This document shows positions 11,519-20,973 of a DNA stretch of 64,000 bases, in pieces. The stretch covers positions 372,001 to 436,000 of the forward strand of contig NZ_JALPVL010000001.1 in the NCBI RefSeq assembly GCF_023544465.1. The letters run 5' to 3'. Under the pieces are notes generated by a model, which made no database searches, was not told the origin of the DNA, and saw only the letters and a program-made list of their open reading frames with translations. How positions within the stretch are numbered: position 1 is the first letter of the stretch; every line of letters begins with the position of its first letter. The translations under genes were made by a program, and so were the position numbers. This stretch comes from Paractinoplanes maris. Lineage in GTDB: Bacteria; Actinomycetota; Actinomycetes; Mycobacteriales; Micromonosporaceae.

Positions 11519-12340
11519 CTACTTCGCGAATGCCTGCTTGGCGGCGTTGAGCCGGCGCAGGATCGTGCCGTCGTACAGGTCGGAGCCGACCCGGACACTG
11601 ACGCCGCCGATGATCGCGGGATCGACGTCGATCTTCAGCGAGACCGACCGGCCGTAGATGTCGGACAACTTGGCAGCCAGCGCCTGCTCGTCGGCGTCGG
11701 TCAGCGGCCGGGCAACCGTCACGTACGCGACCTCACGGTCCCGCTTGGCTGCGGTCAGCTCGACCAACCGGATCAACGACGCCTCGAAGCCACGACCGCC
11801 GAAGCCCTCGAGAGCGATCTCGGCGAGCCGCAGCGTGGCCGGCTGGGTCTTGCCCTTGAGCAAGTCCTGCACCAGCTTAACGCGGCGTTCGATCGGCGCA
11901 CCTGGATCGCTCAGCGTGGTCGCGAGCCGGCCGTTGCCCGAGACGATCTGCCCGAAGCGGAACAGCTCGTCCTCGACCTCGGCCAGCTTGTCGTCCTTGG
12001 CCGCCGAGTCCAGCAGGGCGTCCGCGCCCAGCCGCTCGACGCTGTCGAGCACCTGGGAGGGCCGGGAGAACCGGCCCGCGACCAGGGTCGCGAGAGTGTC
12101 GAGGACGACCGGGGAAACCTTGCCGGACAGCAGCGAGCGAACCAGTCCGCCCCGGTCGGCGCCGGAGCGCGACGGGTCGGTCAGCGCCCGGCGGAGCCGC
12201 GGCTGAGCCCGGAGCAGGCCGGCCACCGACAGGATCTCGTCGGCGGCCGTGGCGACCTGCGCGGCCGAGGCCGTGGAGGTGCCGGCGGCGAACTTCTCGC
12301 TCGCCTCGGCCTGCGCCTGCTGGCTGACGCTCGACGCCAT
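11519..12340 (-). CDS. atpH: F1F0 ATP synthase delta subunit
   Basis: Peripheral-stalk subunit that clamps F1 to the b subunits. At 273 residues it has the long actinobacterial form: an extra N-terminal helical portion followed by the OSCP-like domain (LFRFGQIVSGNGRLATTLSDP) and the beta-strand end (VDPAIIGGVSVRVGSDLYDGTILRRL). That final VGSDLYDGTIRRRL-type signature is diagnostic. Its ATG overlaps the atpF stop as TGATG, so translation is coupled. Confidence 0.96.
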   Translation of the reverse strand: MASSVSQQAQAEASEKFAAGTSTASAAQVATAADEILSVAGLLRAQPRLRRALTDPSRSGADRGGLVRSLLSGKVSPVVLDTLATLVAGRFSRPSQVLDSVERLGADALLDSAAKDDKLAEVEDELFRFGQIVSGNGRLATTLSDPGAPIERRVKLVQDLLKGKTQPATLRLAEIALEGFGGRGFEASLIRLVELTAAKRDREVAYVTVARPLTDADEQALAAKLSDIYGRSVSLKIDVDPAIIGGVSVRVGSDLYDGTILRRLNAAKQAFAK

Positions 12341-12903
12341 CAGCGCCGCCCGCCCGCCGAGCCGGCCGGGCCGAGCTCGTTGATGAAGCGCTCGACGGTG
12401 CCCCGGCTGCGCGCCTCGTCGGCGAGGCTCTCGCCGACGATCTTGCTGGCCAGGTCGACCGCGAGCGTGCCGACCTCGGCGCGGAGCTCACGCACGATGC
12501 TCTCGCGCTGTGCGGCGAGCTGCTCCTGGCCGGCGCCGATGATGCGGTCCGACTCCTCGCGCGCCTTGGCCAGGACATCCTGACGGATGCCCTCGGCGTC
12601 GGCCCGGGCCTCGTCGCGGATGCGCGCGGCCTCGGTACGAGCCTCGGCCAACTGGGCCTTGTACTGCTCGAGGAGCTGATTGGCCTCGGCCTGAGCGGCC
12701 TCGGCACGCTTGATGCCGCCCTCGATCGCGTCCACCCGCGCCGCGAAGGTCTTCTCCATCATGGGGAAGACGAACTTCATCAGCACGAAGCAGAGGATCG
12801 AGAAGGCGATCAGGCCGAGGACGACCTCCTGCCAGAGCGGGATGATCGGGTTGTGCTCCGTGGCGCCCTCTTCGGCGGCGACGGTCAGAATCTCGGTGAT
12901 CAT
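12340..12903 (-). CDS. atpF: F1F0 ATP synthase b subunit
   Basis: Membrane-anchored dimeric stator stalk. The 187-residue protein has one transmembrane helix (about residues 24-45, WQEVVLGLIAFSILCFVLMKFVFP) and then a long charged coiled coil (KTFAARVDAIEGGIKRAEAAQ onward). Near the C-terminus, ASKIVGESLADE is the delta-contact region. ATG at 12903 is chosen because AGGAGG lies five bases upstream; GTG at 12909 overlaps that site and is less likely. It ends overlapping atpH. Confidence 0.96.
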   Translation of the reverse strand: MITEILTVAAEEGATEHNPIIPLWQEVVLGLIAFSILCFVLMKFVFPMMEKTFAARVDAIEGGIKRAEAAQAEANQLLEQYKAQLAEARTEAARIRDEARADAEGIRQDVLAKAREESDRIIGAGQEQLAAQRESIVRELRAEVGTLAVDLASKIVGESLADEARSRGTVERFINELGPAGSAGGRR

Positions 12904-12928
12904 GGACACCTCCTAACGAGGCTGCACG

Positions 12929-14033
<1,105 letters not shown>

Positions 14034-14048
14034 CGTAGCCCTTTCCTG

Positions 14049-14285
14049 TCAGGCGCCGAGACGGCGCACGATGAGGTAGACACCGCCGCCGACACCGACA
14101 ACCGCACCGATTCCGGTGAAGATGCCTGACGTGCCGACCCAGTGATCAACCAGCCAACCGATCGCTCCCCACACCAACATGCCCGAAATGAGGTAAGCGA
14201 CCGCAGTCATACCCATGCCCGTGTCGGGTGGGGGCTGGTCGTCGTCGTTACCGCTGGGTTTCCTGGGAGGTTCTTGACCGGTCAT
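14049..14285 (-). CDS. AtpZ/AtpI-type small membrane protein of the ATP synthase locus
   Basis: The 78-residue protein has a hydrophilic N-terminus (QEPPRKPSGNDDDQPPPDTGMG) and two transmembrane helices (VAYLISGMLVWGAIGWLVDHW and GIFTGIGAVVGVGGGVYLIV). Together they form the AtpZ/AtpI helical hairpin found before atpB, thought to help c-ring assembly or magnesium/calcium entry. ATG at 14285 gives the usual length; the frame is open further upstream (to 14339) without a good ribosome site. Fifteen bases separate it from atpB. Confidence 0.8.
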   Translation of the reverse strand: MTGQEPPRKPSGNDDDQPPPDTGMGMTAVAYLISGMLVWGAIGWLVDHWVGTSGIFTGIGAVVGVGGGVYLIVRRLGA

Positions 14286-14494
14286 GACGGCCCGAACGAT
14301 ATCAGCAGGAAAGACGAGGCTAAGCGGGACCCCCCGCACAACCGAAGCTGTTCAGGCGTCAGGGGTCTCGCAACTGGAAGGACACGGTACTCCCCCTTCG
14401 CCATAACCCAGCAAGCCATAAGCGTTCACGTCACCGTTTCGTGGTCAACAAACCACGAATAGTGCGCTGACGAGGCGAAACGGCTACTAGACGA

Positions 14495-14998
14495 TCAGTT
14501 CGGGCGACTCAGTTTGTGCAACCACCACGCCTGGACGGAGGTCCAGACCACGACGCCGGAGACGATTCCCCACCCGAGCGCGTTCTTACCCGCCCAATCC
14601 GTCGAGACCCCGAATGCCAGGACGACGCCGAGCGCGCTGTATTTCAGGACGTAGGTGAACAATGCCAGCGGCATCAACAGGGCCGGCCGCACAGTATCGG
14701 CCCAGGCAATGACGAGCGTCGACATCGTATAGCTGACCGTCACGATGAGCACGCCGGAAGCGGCGCCGAGTGCCGCCGGTGCTCCCCCGCTGAGGAAGCC
14801 GGCCGACGCGGCGCACAGCAGCAGCGCGAACGACACGGCGGTGAGGAAGGGCAGATGGGCCACCCGCCACCGCGGGTCGGCCGGCAGCGGCGGCAGATCG
14901 GGCAGCGGACGGTCGTCGTCGTCGTCCTTCGCCTGCTCCCGCTGGAACTCCAGCGCGCGCAGCCGCTCCCGCTCGAACTCGTCGACCTCGGTACTCAA
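14495..14998 (-). CDS. AtpI-like four-helix membrane protein
   Basis: The 167-residue protein has an acidic N-terminal region ([34 protein letters not shown]) followed by four membrane helices, beginning [22 protein letters not shown] and ending [22 protein letters not shown]. This is the layout and position of the actinobacterial AtpI-like protein encoded between glyA/wecA and atpB. The start is taken as TTG at 14998: GGAGG lies seven bases upstream and it overlaps the glyA stop (TTGA), implying translational coupling. Homologue-based support for TTG cannot be checked here. Confidence 0.75.
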   Translation of the reverse strand: MSTEVDEFERERLRALEFQREQAKDDDDDRPLPDLPPLPADPRWRVAHLPFLTAVSFALLLCAASAGFLSGGAPAALGAASGVLIVTVSYTMSTLVIAWADTVRPALLMPLALFTYVLKYSALGVVLAFGVSTDWAGKNALGWGIVSGVVVWTSVQAWWLHKLSRPN

Positions 14999-16284
14999 GC
15001 CATCACCTCCTGCCGCCCGTACGCCGGGAACCGCCGCACCAGTGCGGCCACCTCGTCCGCGGCATCGGCCAGGCGGGACGCCCCGGCCACCGTGTCCGGA
15101 TCGCACCGCACGGCGAGGCCGATGAGACCGGCGATCTGCCGCATCTCGCCCTCGCGCATGCCCTGGGTGGTCACGCTCGGCGAGCCCACCCGGATGCCCG
15201 AGGCCACCGCGGGTCGCTCAGGATCGTACGGGATGGCATTTTTGTTGAGAGTGATGCGGGCCAGGTCGCAGCGCGCCTCGGCGTCGCGCCCCGACACCGC
15301 GAGGTCGCGCAGGTCGGCCAGGACCAGGTGGGTGTCGGTGCCGCCGGAAACCGGCCGCAGCCCCTCGGCGGTCAGACCCGCGGCCAGCGCCTGCGCGTTC
15401 TTGACGACCTGACGGGCGTACGTCCGGAAACCCGGCAGCGAGGCCTCACGCAGAGCCACCGCCTTGGCCGCGATGGCATGCATCATCGGGCCACCCTGGC
15501 TGAACGGGAAGACCGCCTTGTCGATGCGCTGGGCGAGCTCGGCCCGGCACAGGATCAGACCGCCGCGGGGACCGCGCAGCACCTTGTGGGTGGTGCAGGT
15601 GACGACGTCGGCGTGCGGCACCGGCGACGGGATGGCCCGGCCGGCCACCAGCCCGATGAAGTGCGCGGCGTCGACCACCAGATAGGCGCCCACCTCGTCG
15701 GCGATCTCGCGGAAGAGGGCGAAGTCGATCAGTCGGGGATACGCCGTGGCGCCGCAGACGATCATCTTGGGCCGGTGGGCCAGCGCCAGGTCGCGGACCT
15801 CGTCGTAGTCGATCTGCTCGGTGTCGGCCCGGACCCGGTAGCCGATCGGGTGGAACCACTTGCCGCTGAAGTTGACCCGGCTGCCATGGGTCAGATGGCC
15901 GCCGTGCGAGAGCTCCATCGTGAGCACCGGGTCGCCCGGCTCGGCCAGGGCCGCGTACGCTGCGAGGTTGGCCGCCGTGCCCGAGTGCGGCTGCACGTTG
16001 GCGTGATCGGCGCCGAACAGCTCCTTGGCCCGCTCGACGGCCAGCAGCTCGGCCCGGTCGGCCTCGAGGCAGCCACCGTAGTAGCGCTCGCCCGGATAGC
16101 CCTCGGCGTACTTGTTGGCCAGGGTCGAGCCGAGCGCGGCCAGCACCGAGGACGAGGTGAAATTCTCGCTCGCGATCAGCTGGAGCCCGCCGGCCTGACG
16201 CTCGACCTCGGCCAATAGGACATGGGCGATCTCCGGATCGGCACGCTCGAGCGCCCGGAAATCCGGCCCCCAGAAGGTGTCCAC
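14995..16284 (-). CDS. glyA: Serine hydroxymethyltransferase
   Basis: PLP enzyme converting serine plus tetrahydrofolate to glycine plus 5,10-methylene-THF; cytoplasmic. The 429-residue protein has [41 protein letters not shown] and the PLP-lysine segment [16 protein letters not shown]. The canonical Thr-rich TTTTHKTLRGPRGG is slightly diverged (CTTHKV). GTG at 16284 with GGAGG upstream is preferred over the ATG at 16305. Position before the atp locus is the actinobacterial norm. Other actinobacteria carry two glyA copies, so this may not be the only one. Confidence 0.92.
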   Translation of the reverse strand: MDTFWGPDFRALERADPEIAHVLLAEVERQAGGLQLIASENFTSSSVLAALGSTLANKYAEGYPGERYYGGCLEADRAELLAVERAKELFGADHANVQPHSGTAANLAAYAALAEPGDPVLTMELSHGGHLTHGSRVNFSGKWFHPIGYRVRADTEQIDYDEVRDLALAHRPKMIVCGATAYPRLIDFALFREIADEVGAYLVVDAAHFIGLVAGRAIPSPVPHADVVTCTTHKVLRGPRGGLILCRAELAQRIDKAVFPFSQGGPMMHAIAAKAVALREASLPGFRTYARQVVKNAQALAAGLTAEGLRPVSGGTDTHLVLADLRDLAVSGRDAEARCDLARITLNKNAIPYDPERPAVASGIRVGSPSVTTQGMREGEMRQIAGLIGLAVRCDPDTVAGASRLADAADEVAALVRRFPAYGRQEVMA

Positions 16285-16364
16285 GTGCCCTCCCCGAGTA
16301 GGCAACGTCGCCGGATTCGAGCATATGGCTTATGAGGGGCTCTCCGGGGGCACAGTCTGCGTTT

Positions 16365-17819
16365 ATGCGGTGCTTGGTGACCGGTGCGACCGGATACATC
16401 GGCGGGCGGCTCGCGCCCCGCCTGCTCGAGGGCGGCCACGAGGTGCGGTGTCTGACCCGTGGTGCCGGCCGTCTGCGCGACGTGCCCTGGGCGCCTCAGG
16501 TCGAGGTGGCCGAGGGCGATCTGAACAAACCGGAGACGCTGACCGCGGCCTTCGAGGGCATCGACGTGGCCTATTTCCTGATGCACTCGCTGGGCCGCAA
16601 GGACTTCGAGCAGCTGGACCGGCAAGCCGCGGAGAACTTCGCGACGGCGGCCAAGGCGGCCGGCGTCTCGCGGATCGTCTATCTGGGTGGCCCGGAGCCG
16701 CCGCCCGACGAGCACCCCTCCCCGCACCTGCGCTCGCGGGCCGAGGTGGCCCGGATCCTGCTGGCCTCCGGGGTGCCGACAACCGTGCTGCGCGCCCCGG
16801 TCATCATCGGTTCCGGGTCGGCCTCGTTCGAGATGCTCCGCTATCTCACCGAGCGCCTGCCGGTCATGGTCACCCCGCGCTGGGTCAGCAACCGGATCCA
16901 GCCCATCGCCGTCCGCGACGTGCTGCGCTACCTGATCGCCGCGGCCGAGATGCCGCCGGAGGTCAACCGCGGGTTCGACGTGGGTGGCCGGGACGTCCTG
17001 ACCTACGCCCAGATGATGCAGGGCTACGCCCACGTGGCCGGACTGCGGCGGCGGGTCGTCCTGCCGTTGCGCCCGCTGAGCCCCTGGTTGTCGGCCCACT
17101 GGGTCGGCCTGGTCACCCCGGTGCCCAACGCGATCGCCCGGCCGCTGGTGGCCAGCCTGATCCACGAGGCCGTGGCGCACGAGAACGACATCGCCGAGTA
17201 CTCGCCGGAGGAACCGCTCGGCTTCGAGCAGGCCGTCCGGGTCGCGCTGGGCAAGGTCCGCGACGCGAACGTCGAGACCCGCTGGTCGAACGCGGCCGGC
17301 CGGGACGCGGCGGCCGAACCGCTGCCGTCGGACCCGGACTGGTCCGGCGGCAGCATCTATGTCGACGAGCGCACCCGCGAGGTGAAGGCGCCGGCCGACG
17401 CGCTGTGGCGGGTCATCGAGGGCGTGGGCGGCGAGAACGGCTGGTATTCGTTCCCGCTGGCCTGGTCGGTCCGCGGCTGGCTGGACCGGCTGGTCGGCGG
17501 GGTCGGGCTGCGCCGGGGCCGGCGCGACCGCCACCACCTGCGGGTCGGTGAGGCCCTGGACTGGTGGCGGGTCGAGGAGATCGAGCCCGGCCGGACGCTG
17601 CGGCTGCGGGCCGAGATGCGGGTGCCGGGGCGGGCCTGGCTCGAGATGCGCGCCGTCCCGGACGGCAACGGCGGCAGCGTCTATCGCCAGCGGGCCATCT
17701 TCCTGCCCCGCGGGCTGGCCGGGCACGCGTACTGGGCCTCGCTGGTGCCGTTCCACGGCGTGATCTTCAACGGCATGGCGCGCAACATCGCCCGCGGCGC
17801 CGAGACCCCGGCTACTTAG
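16365..17819 (+). CDS. NAD(P)-binding epimerase-like protein with C-terminal DUF2867 domain
   Basis: The 484-residue two-domain protein. The N-terminal 280 residues are an atypical extended SDR (CLVTGATGYIGGRLAPRLLEGG; YLGG; SRAEVARILLASGVPTTVLRAPVIIG). The rest is a DUF2867 START-like domain (SIYVDERTREVKAPADALWRVIEG, GWYSFPLAWSVRGWLDRLVGGVGLRRGRR, AIFLPRGLAGHAYWASLVPFHGVIF). The fusion is common in actinobacteria; no substrate is established. ATG at 16365 has only a weak upstream G-rich stretch. It diverges from glyA by 80 bp and converges on the sua5 gene with an 8-bp overlap of stops. Confidence 0.85.
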   Translation: MRCLVTGATGYIGGRLAPRLLEGGHEVRCLTRGAGRLRDVPWAPQVEVAEGDLNKPETLTAAFEGIDVAYFLMHSLGRKDFEQLDRQAAENFATAAKAAGVSRIVYLGGPEPPPDEHPSPHLRSRAEVARILLASGVPTTVLRAPVIIGSGSASFEMLRYLTERLPVMVTPRWVSNRIQPIAVRDVLRYLIAAAEMPPEVNRGFDVGGRDVLTYAQMMQGYAHVAGLRRRVVLPLRPLSPWLSAHWVGLVTPVPNAIARPLVASLIHEAVAHENDIAEYSPEEPLGFEQAVRVALGKVRDANVETRWSNAAGRDAAAEPLPSDPDWSGGSIYVDERTREVKAPADALWRVIEGVGGENGWYSFPLAWSVRGWLDRLVGGVGLRRGRRDRHHLRVGEALDWWRVEEIEPGRTLRLRAEMRVPGRAWLEMRAVPDGNGGSVYRQRAIFLPRGLAGHAYWASLVPFHGVIFNGMARNIARGAETPAT

Positions 17820-18756
17820 TGGCCGCGCGAGCCAGACGATCCCGGACGGCCAGCCAGTCCTCGGTCGGTGGCGGTTCCCGCACCAGGATCGTCGCCACTC
17901 CGGCGTCGTCGAGGCGGTGCAGGGCGGCGTAGAGGTCGGCCGCGTACTCCCGGGGGTCGGCCGAGAGGACCTCGGCCCCCTCGACGGCGGCCGTCTCGTA
18001 GGTCAGCACGCCGACCGAATCGTCGCGGTCGGCGTCTCGTACGTCCTCGACCAGCACCACCGTCGCGCGCGGCGCATAGTGCCGGCGGCTCATGCCGGGT
18101 GACGCCCGGACCGCGCCGTCGGCCGGGCCCTCGCCGGGCAACGTGATCGGGCCGGCCACGTCGCGCAGGGCCCGCAGGGACAGCGCGCCCGGGCGCAGCA
18201 GCCGCACCCCGGAGCCGGTCAGGTCGACCACGGTCGACTCGATGCCCCAGGACGCCGGACCGCCGTCGAGCACCAGCGGCACGTCGGGCAGGCTGCGCAG
18301 CACGTGCTCGGCAGTGGTCGGCGAGATGCCCTCGGAGCGGTTGGCGCTGGGCGCGGCGAGCGCGAGCCCGGACGCCTCGAGCAGTCTCAGCGCGACCTCG
18401 TGGGCCGGGATGCGGATGGCGATGGTGTCGTTGCTCGCGCCGACCCCGTCGAGATGGCGGGCCCGGGGCAGCACCAGGGTCAGCGGTCCGGGCCAGAACT
18501 GGGCGGCCAGCTCGTTGGCCTCGTCGGGCCACGACTCGGTGAGCTCGCGGGCGGCTTCGACGTTGGCCACGTGCACGATCAGCGGGTTCCAGGACGGCCG
18601 GTTCTTGAGCCGGTAGATCTCGCCCACCGCCTTCTCGGAGAACGCGTTGGCGCCCAGGCCGTAGACGGTCTCGGTGGGGAAGGCGACAACCGAGTCGGCT
18701 CGCAGCACCTCGACGGCGCGGCGGAACCCGTCGGCGTCGGGCCGGACGATCGTCAC
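17812..18756 (-). CDS. L-threonylcarbamoyladenylate synthase, long Sua5 form
   Basis: Makes threonylcarbamoyl-AMP from threonine, bicarbonate and ATP for the t6A37 modification of ANN-decoding tRNAs. The 314-residue protein has the YrdC domain (VAFPTETVYGLGANAFSEKAVGEIYRLKNRP, APSANRSEGISPTTAEHV, IESTVVDL). A C-terminal Sua5 domain follows (SPGMSRRHYAPRATVVLVEDV, then a Rossmann-like tail). GTG at 18756 overlaps the upstream phosphatase stop as GTGA. A second, shorter TsaC-type paralogue is encoded two genes upstream. Confidence 0.92.
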   Translation of the reverse strand: MTIVRPDADGFRRAVEVLRADSVVAFPTETVYGLGANAFSEKAVGEIYRLKNRPSWNPLIVHVANVEAARELTESWPDEANELAAQFWPGPLTLVLPRARHLDGVGASNDTIAIRIPAHEVALRLLEASGLALAAPSANRSEGISPTTAEHVLRSLPDVPLVLDGGPASWGIESTVVDLTGSGVRLLRPGALSLRALRDVAGPITLPGEGPADGAVRASPGMSRRHYAPRATVVLVEDVRDADRDDSVGVLTYETAAVEGAEVLSADPREYAADLYAALHRLDDAGVATILVREPPPTEDWLAVRDRLARAATK

Positions 18757-19346
18757 GGGAGCAGGAGCACGGCGAACGGGACGGTGGTGTCCTCGATCTC
18801 GTCGCCGATGCGCTGGAACGTCTGGTCGCCGCGGCCCCACGGGTCGTCGAGGTCGTCGGCCGGCCGCGGACCGGAATCACCGCGCAGCCGGCGCACGGCC
18901 TCGACGATGGCCGCCCCGCGGGCGCGCACCGCGTCGGGCTTGGGCTCGCCCGGGGGGAGCTCGCTCGCGTCGACGCCGCTCAGCAGTCGCCCGAACTCAC
19001 CGGTGACGAACGTGCGGCCGGCCGCGTCGGGACGCAGCGCGACCACGTAGTCGAACTGGTCGGCGGTCGCGGTGAGGATCAGGTCGGCCTCGTCGATGAA
19101 GTCGCCGCGCAGCTTGCGGGCCTCGAAGCCGTCGTCCGAGCCGCCCCGGGCGAGCACCTGCCGGGCCGCCGGCGGGTTCATCTGCTCACCCTCGTGCCAG
19201 CCGCCGGTGCCCGCGCTGACGCTGCGCACCAGCTGCTCGGACTGCTCGCCGGCCCGGTCGCGGACCGCGCGGGCCAGCAGCCGCTCGGCCATCGGCGACC
19301 GGCAGATGTTTCCCATGCAGATGTGCAGGACGGTGAAGGGCGCCAC
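18753..19346 (-). CDS. Low-molecular-weight protein tyrosine phosphatase
   Basis: Dephosphorylates tyrosine-phosphorylated proteins; in actinobacteria partners include cell-envelope and antibiotic-control proteins. The 197-residue protein has the CX5R loop CMGNICRS with Cys10 and Arg16 and the extended SAGTGGWHEGEQMNP region. The acid loop DDLDDPWG supplies the general acid Asp. It is about 40 residues longer than the 150-residue minimum. GTG at 19346 starts one base after the TsaC-like gene's stop, and its own stop overlaps the sua5 start, so the three genes are co-translated. Confidence 0.9.
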   Translation of the reverse strand: MAPFTVLHICMGNICRSPMAERLLARAVRDRAGEQSEQLVRSVSAGTGGWHEGEQMNPPAARQVLARGGSDDGFEARKLRGDFIDEADLILTATADQFDYVVALRPDAAGRTFVTGEFGRLLSGVDASELPPGEPKPDAVRARGAAIVEAVRRLRGDSGPRPADDLDDPWGRGDQTFQRIGDEIEDTTVPFAVLLLP

Positions 19347-19347
19347 C

Positions 19348-19992
19348 TCAGGCCTCCGCGGCCAGGATCTCGGGGACGACGTCGCGCAGTTTCTCCAGCG
19401 AGACGGCGCCGGCCCGCAGCAGCTGAGGCACCTCGCCGCTGACGTCGACGATCGTGCTCGGGGCCGGGTCGTGCGCCTCGCCGGCCTCCAGGTAGACGCG
19501 AACCGCGTACTCCAGCTGGTCGCGGGCCGCCTCGGCGGTGGCCGGGGCGGGCTGACCGGCCTTGTTGGCCGTGGTGACCGCCATCGGGCCGACCGCGCGC
19601 AGCACCTCGAGTGCCACCGGATGCAGCGGCATGCGCACGGCCACCCGGCCGCCGGTCTCCCCCAGATCCCACTGCAGGCTGGGGGAATGCTCGACGTAGA
19701 GGGTCAGTGCGCCCGGCCAGAAGGCGTCGGCCAGCTCGCGCGCCGCCTTGGGCAGCGAATAGACCAGCCCGTCGAGTGTGTGGCGGGAGCCGACCAGCAC
19801 GGGCGGCGGAACGGGATCGGTCACGCTTCGCGCATGGTGCAGCGAGGTGATCGCGTGCGCGGTGAACGCGTCGGCCCCGACGCCATACACCGTGTCGGTC
19901 GGCATGACGACCAGCTCACCGCTCTTGACGGCCTCGACGGCGGCGGCGATGCCGCGATCACGGTCGGCGGTGGTCCGGCAGTCATAGAGCAT
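19348..19992 (-). CDS. L-threonylcarbamoyladenylate synthase, short TsaC/YrdC form
   Basis: The 214-residue protein consists of the YrdC domain alone (VVMPTDTVYGVGADAFTAHAITSLHHARS, TANKAGQPAPATAEAA, STIVDVSGEVPQLLRAGAVSLEKL). The Lys/Arg residues for ATP and threonine binding lie in these blocks. ATG at 19992 gives the usual MLYDC start; the open frame further 5' overlaps prmC and looks non-coding. With the long Sua5 form two genes away, this makes a same-operon pair of the same activity. One copy may have taken another substrate. Confidence 0.88.
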   Translation of the reverse strand: MLYDCRTTADRDRGIAAAVEAVKSGELVVMPTDTVYGVGADAFTAHAITSLHHARSVTDPVPPPVLVGSRHTLDGLVYSLPKAARELADAFWPGALTLYVEHSPSLQWDLGETGGRVAVRMPLHPVALEVLRAVGPMAVTTANKAGQPAPATAEAARDQLEYAVRVYLEAGEAHDPAPSTIVDVSGEVPQLLRAGAVSLEKLRDVVPEILAAEA

Positions 19993-20029
19993 CACATCGT
20001 GCAGTCTGCCATGCGGCGCGCCGTATCGA

Positions 20030-20914
20030 TCAGGTGCGGCGGGCGGTCGCATAGCGGGGGCGACCGGTGAGGTCGTCATGGGCCGTCACCGCGGTGAACC
20101 GGCCGTCGGCCCGCAGCAGCGCCGGGACCGCCTCGCCGTGCCCGTCGTCGTGCTCGATGCCGACCACCCCGCCCGGCCGGAGCAGGGCCGCGGCCAGCGC
20201 GACGACCGGCCGGATAACGGTGAGCCCGTCGCCGCCGCCGAAGACCGCCTCGGCCGGGTCGTGCCCGGCCACCTCGGGCGGCACCGGCGTCCCGTCGGGC
20301 ACGTAGGGCGGGTTGCACAGCACCACGTCGGCCTGCCCGCGCAGGCCGGCCAGCAGGCCGGGGTCGGTGACGTCGCCCTCGGTCACCTCGACCGCCGGGA
20401 ACCCGGCGGCGTTGCGGCGCAGATAGGCCAGCGCGGCCGGCGACCGCTCGACCGCGACGACCCGGCCCGGCTCGGCCTCGTCGGCCACGGCGAGCGCGAT
20501 CGCGCCCGAGCCGCTGCACAGGTCGACCACTGTCGCGCCGGGCGCGGTGTGCTCGATCCCCCAGCCGGCGAGGAGCTCCGTCTCGGGTCGTGGGACGAAG
20601 ACGCCCGTCCCGACCTGAAGTTCGAGATGCCGGAAGGCGGCCGTGCCCAGCAGGTGCTGCAACGGGATCCGTCTCGCCCGCGCGGCCACCAGCTCGGTGA
20701 ACCGGCTCAGCTCATCGGGCCGCATCGAGTCCACGAGCAACAACCGCCCACGTGGGATGCCCAGCGCGTGGGCGGCCAGCCACTCCGCATCGACCCGGGG
20801 CGATGGCAGCCCGGCCGCGGCGAGATCGGCTACCGCGCCGGCGAGCGCCCGGCTCAACGACGATGATCGGGAGGTGTTTTCCAAGTCGGGCACGGCATAA
20901 TCATCGGACGTCAC
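20030..20914 (-). CDS. prmC: Release-factor glutamine methyltransferase
   Basis: Methylates the Gln of the GGQ motif of release factors RF1 and RF2 using SAM. The 294-residue protein has an N-terminal helical release-factor-binding domain, the SAM loop VVDLCSGSGAIALAVA and the NPPY catalytic signature (VVLCNPPYVPDG). Just before the SAM loop is the typical GVFVPRPETELL. The target gene prfA lies 2.9 kb away on the same strand, separated by a divergently oriented two-gene insertion (diguanylate cyclase and propeller protein). Confidence 0.94.
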   Translation of the reverse strand: MTSDDYAVPDLENTSRSSSLSRALAGAVADLAAAGLPSPRVDAEWLAAHALGIPRGRLLLVDSMRPDELSRFTELVAARARRIPLQHLLGTAAFRHLELQVGTGVFVPRPETELLAGWGIEHTAPGATVVDLCSGSGAIALAVADEAEPGRVVAVERSPAALAYLRRNAAGFPAVEVTEGDVTDPGLLAGLRGQADVVLCNPPYVPDGTPVPPEVAGHDPAEAVFGGGDGLTVIRPVVALAAALLRPGGVVGIEHDDGHGEAVPALLRADGRFTAVTAHDDLTGRPRYATARRT

Positions 20915-20973
20915 GTGCGACGTCGACCGGCCGGGTCGGCGGTCCGACGCGCGGCACGGGTGGGAGGCGCCTG

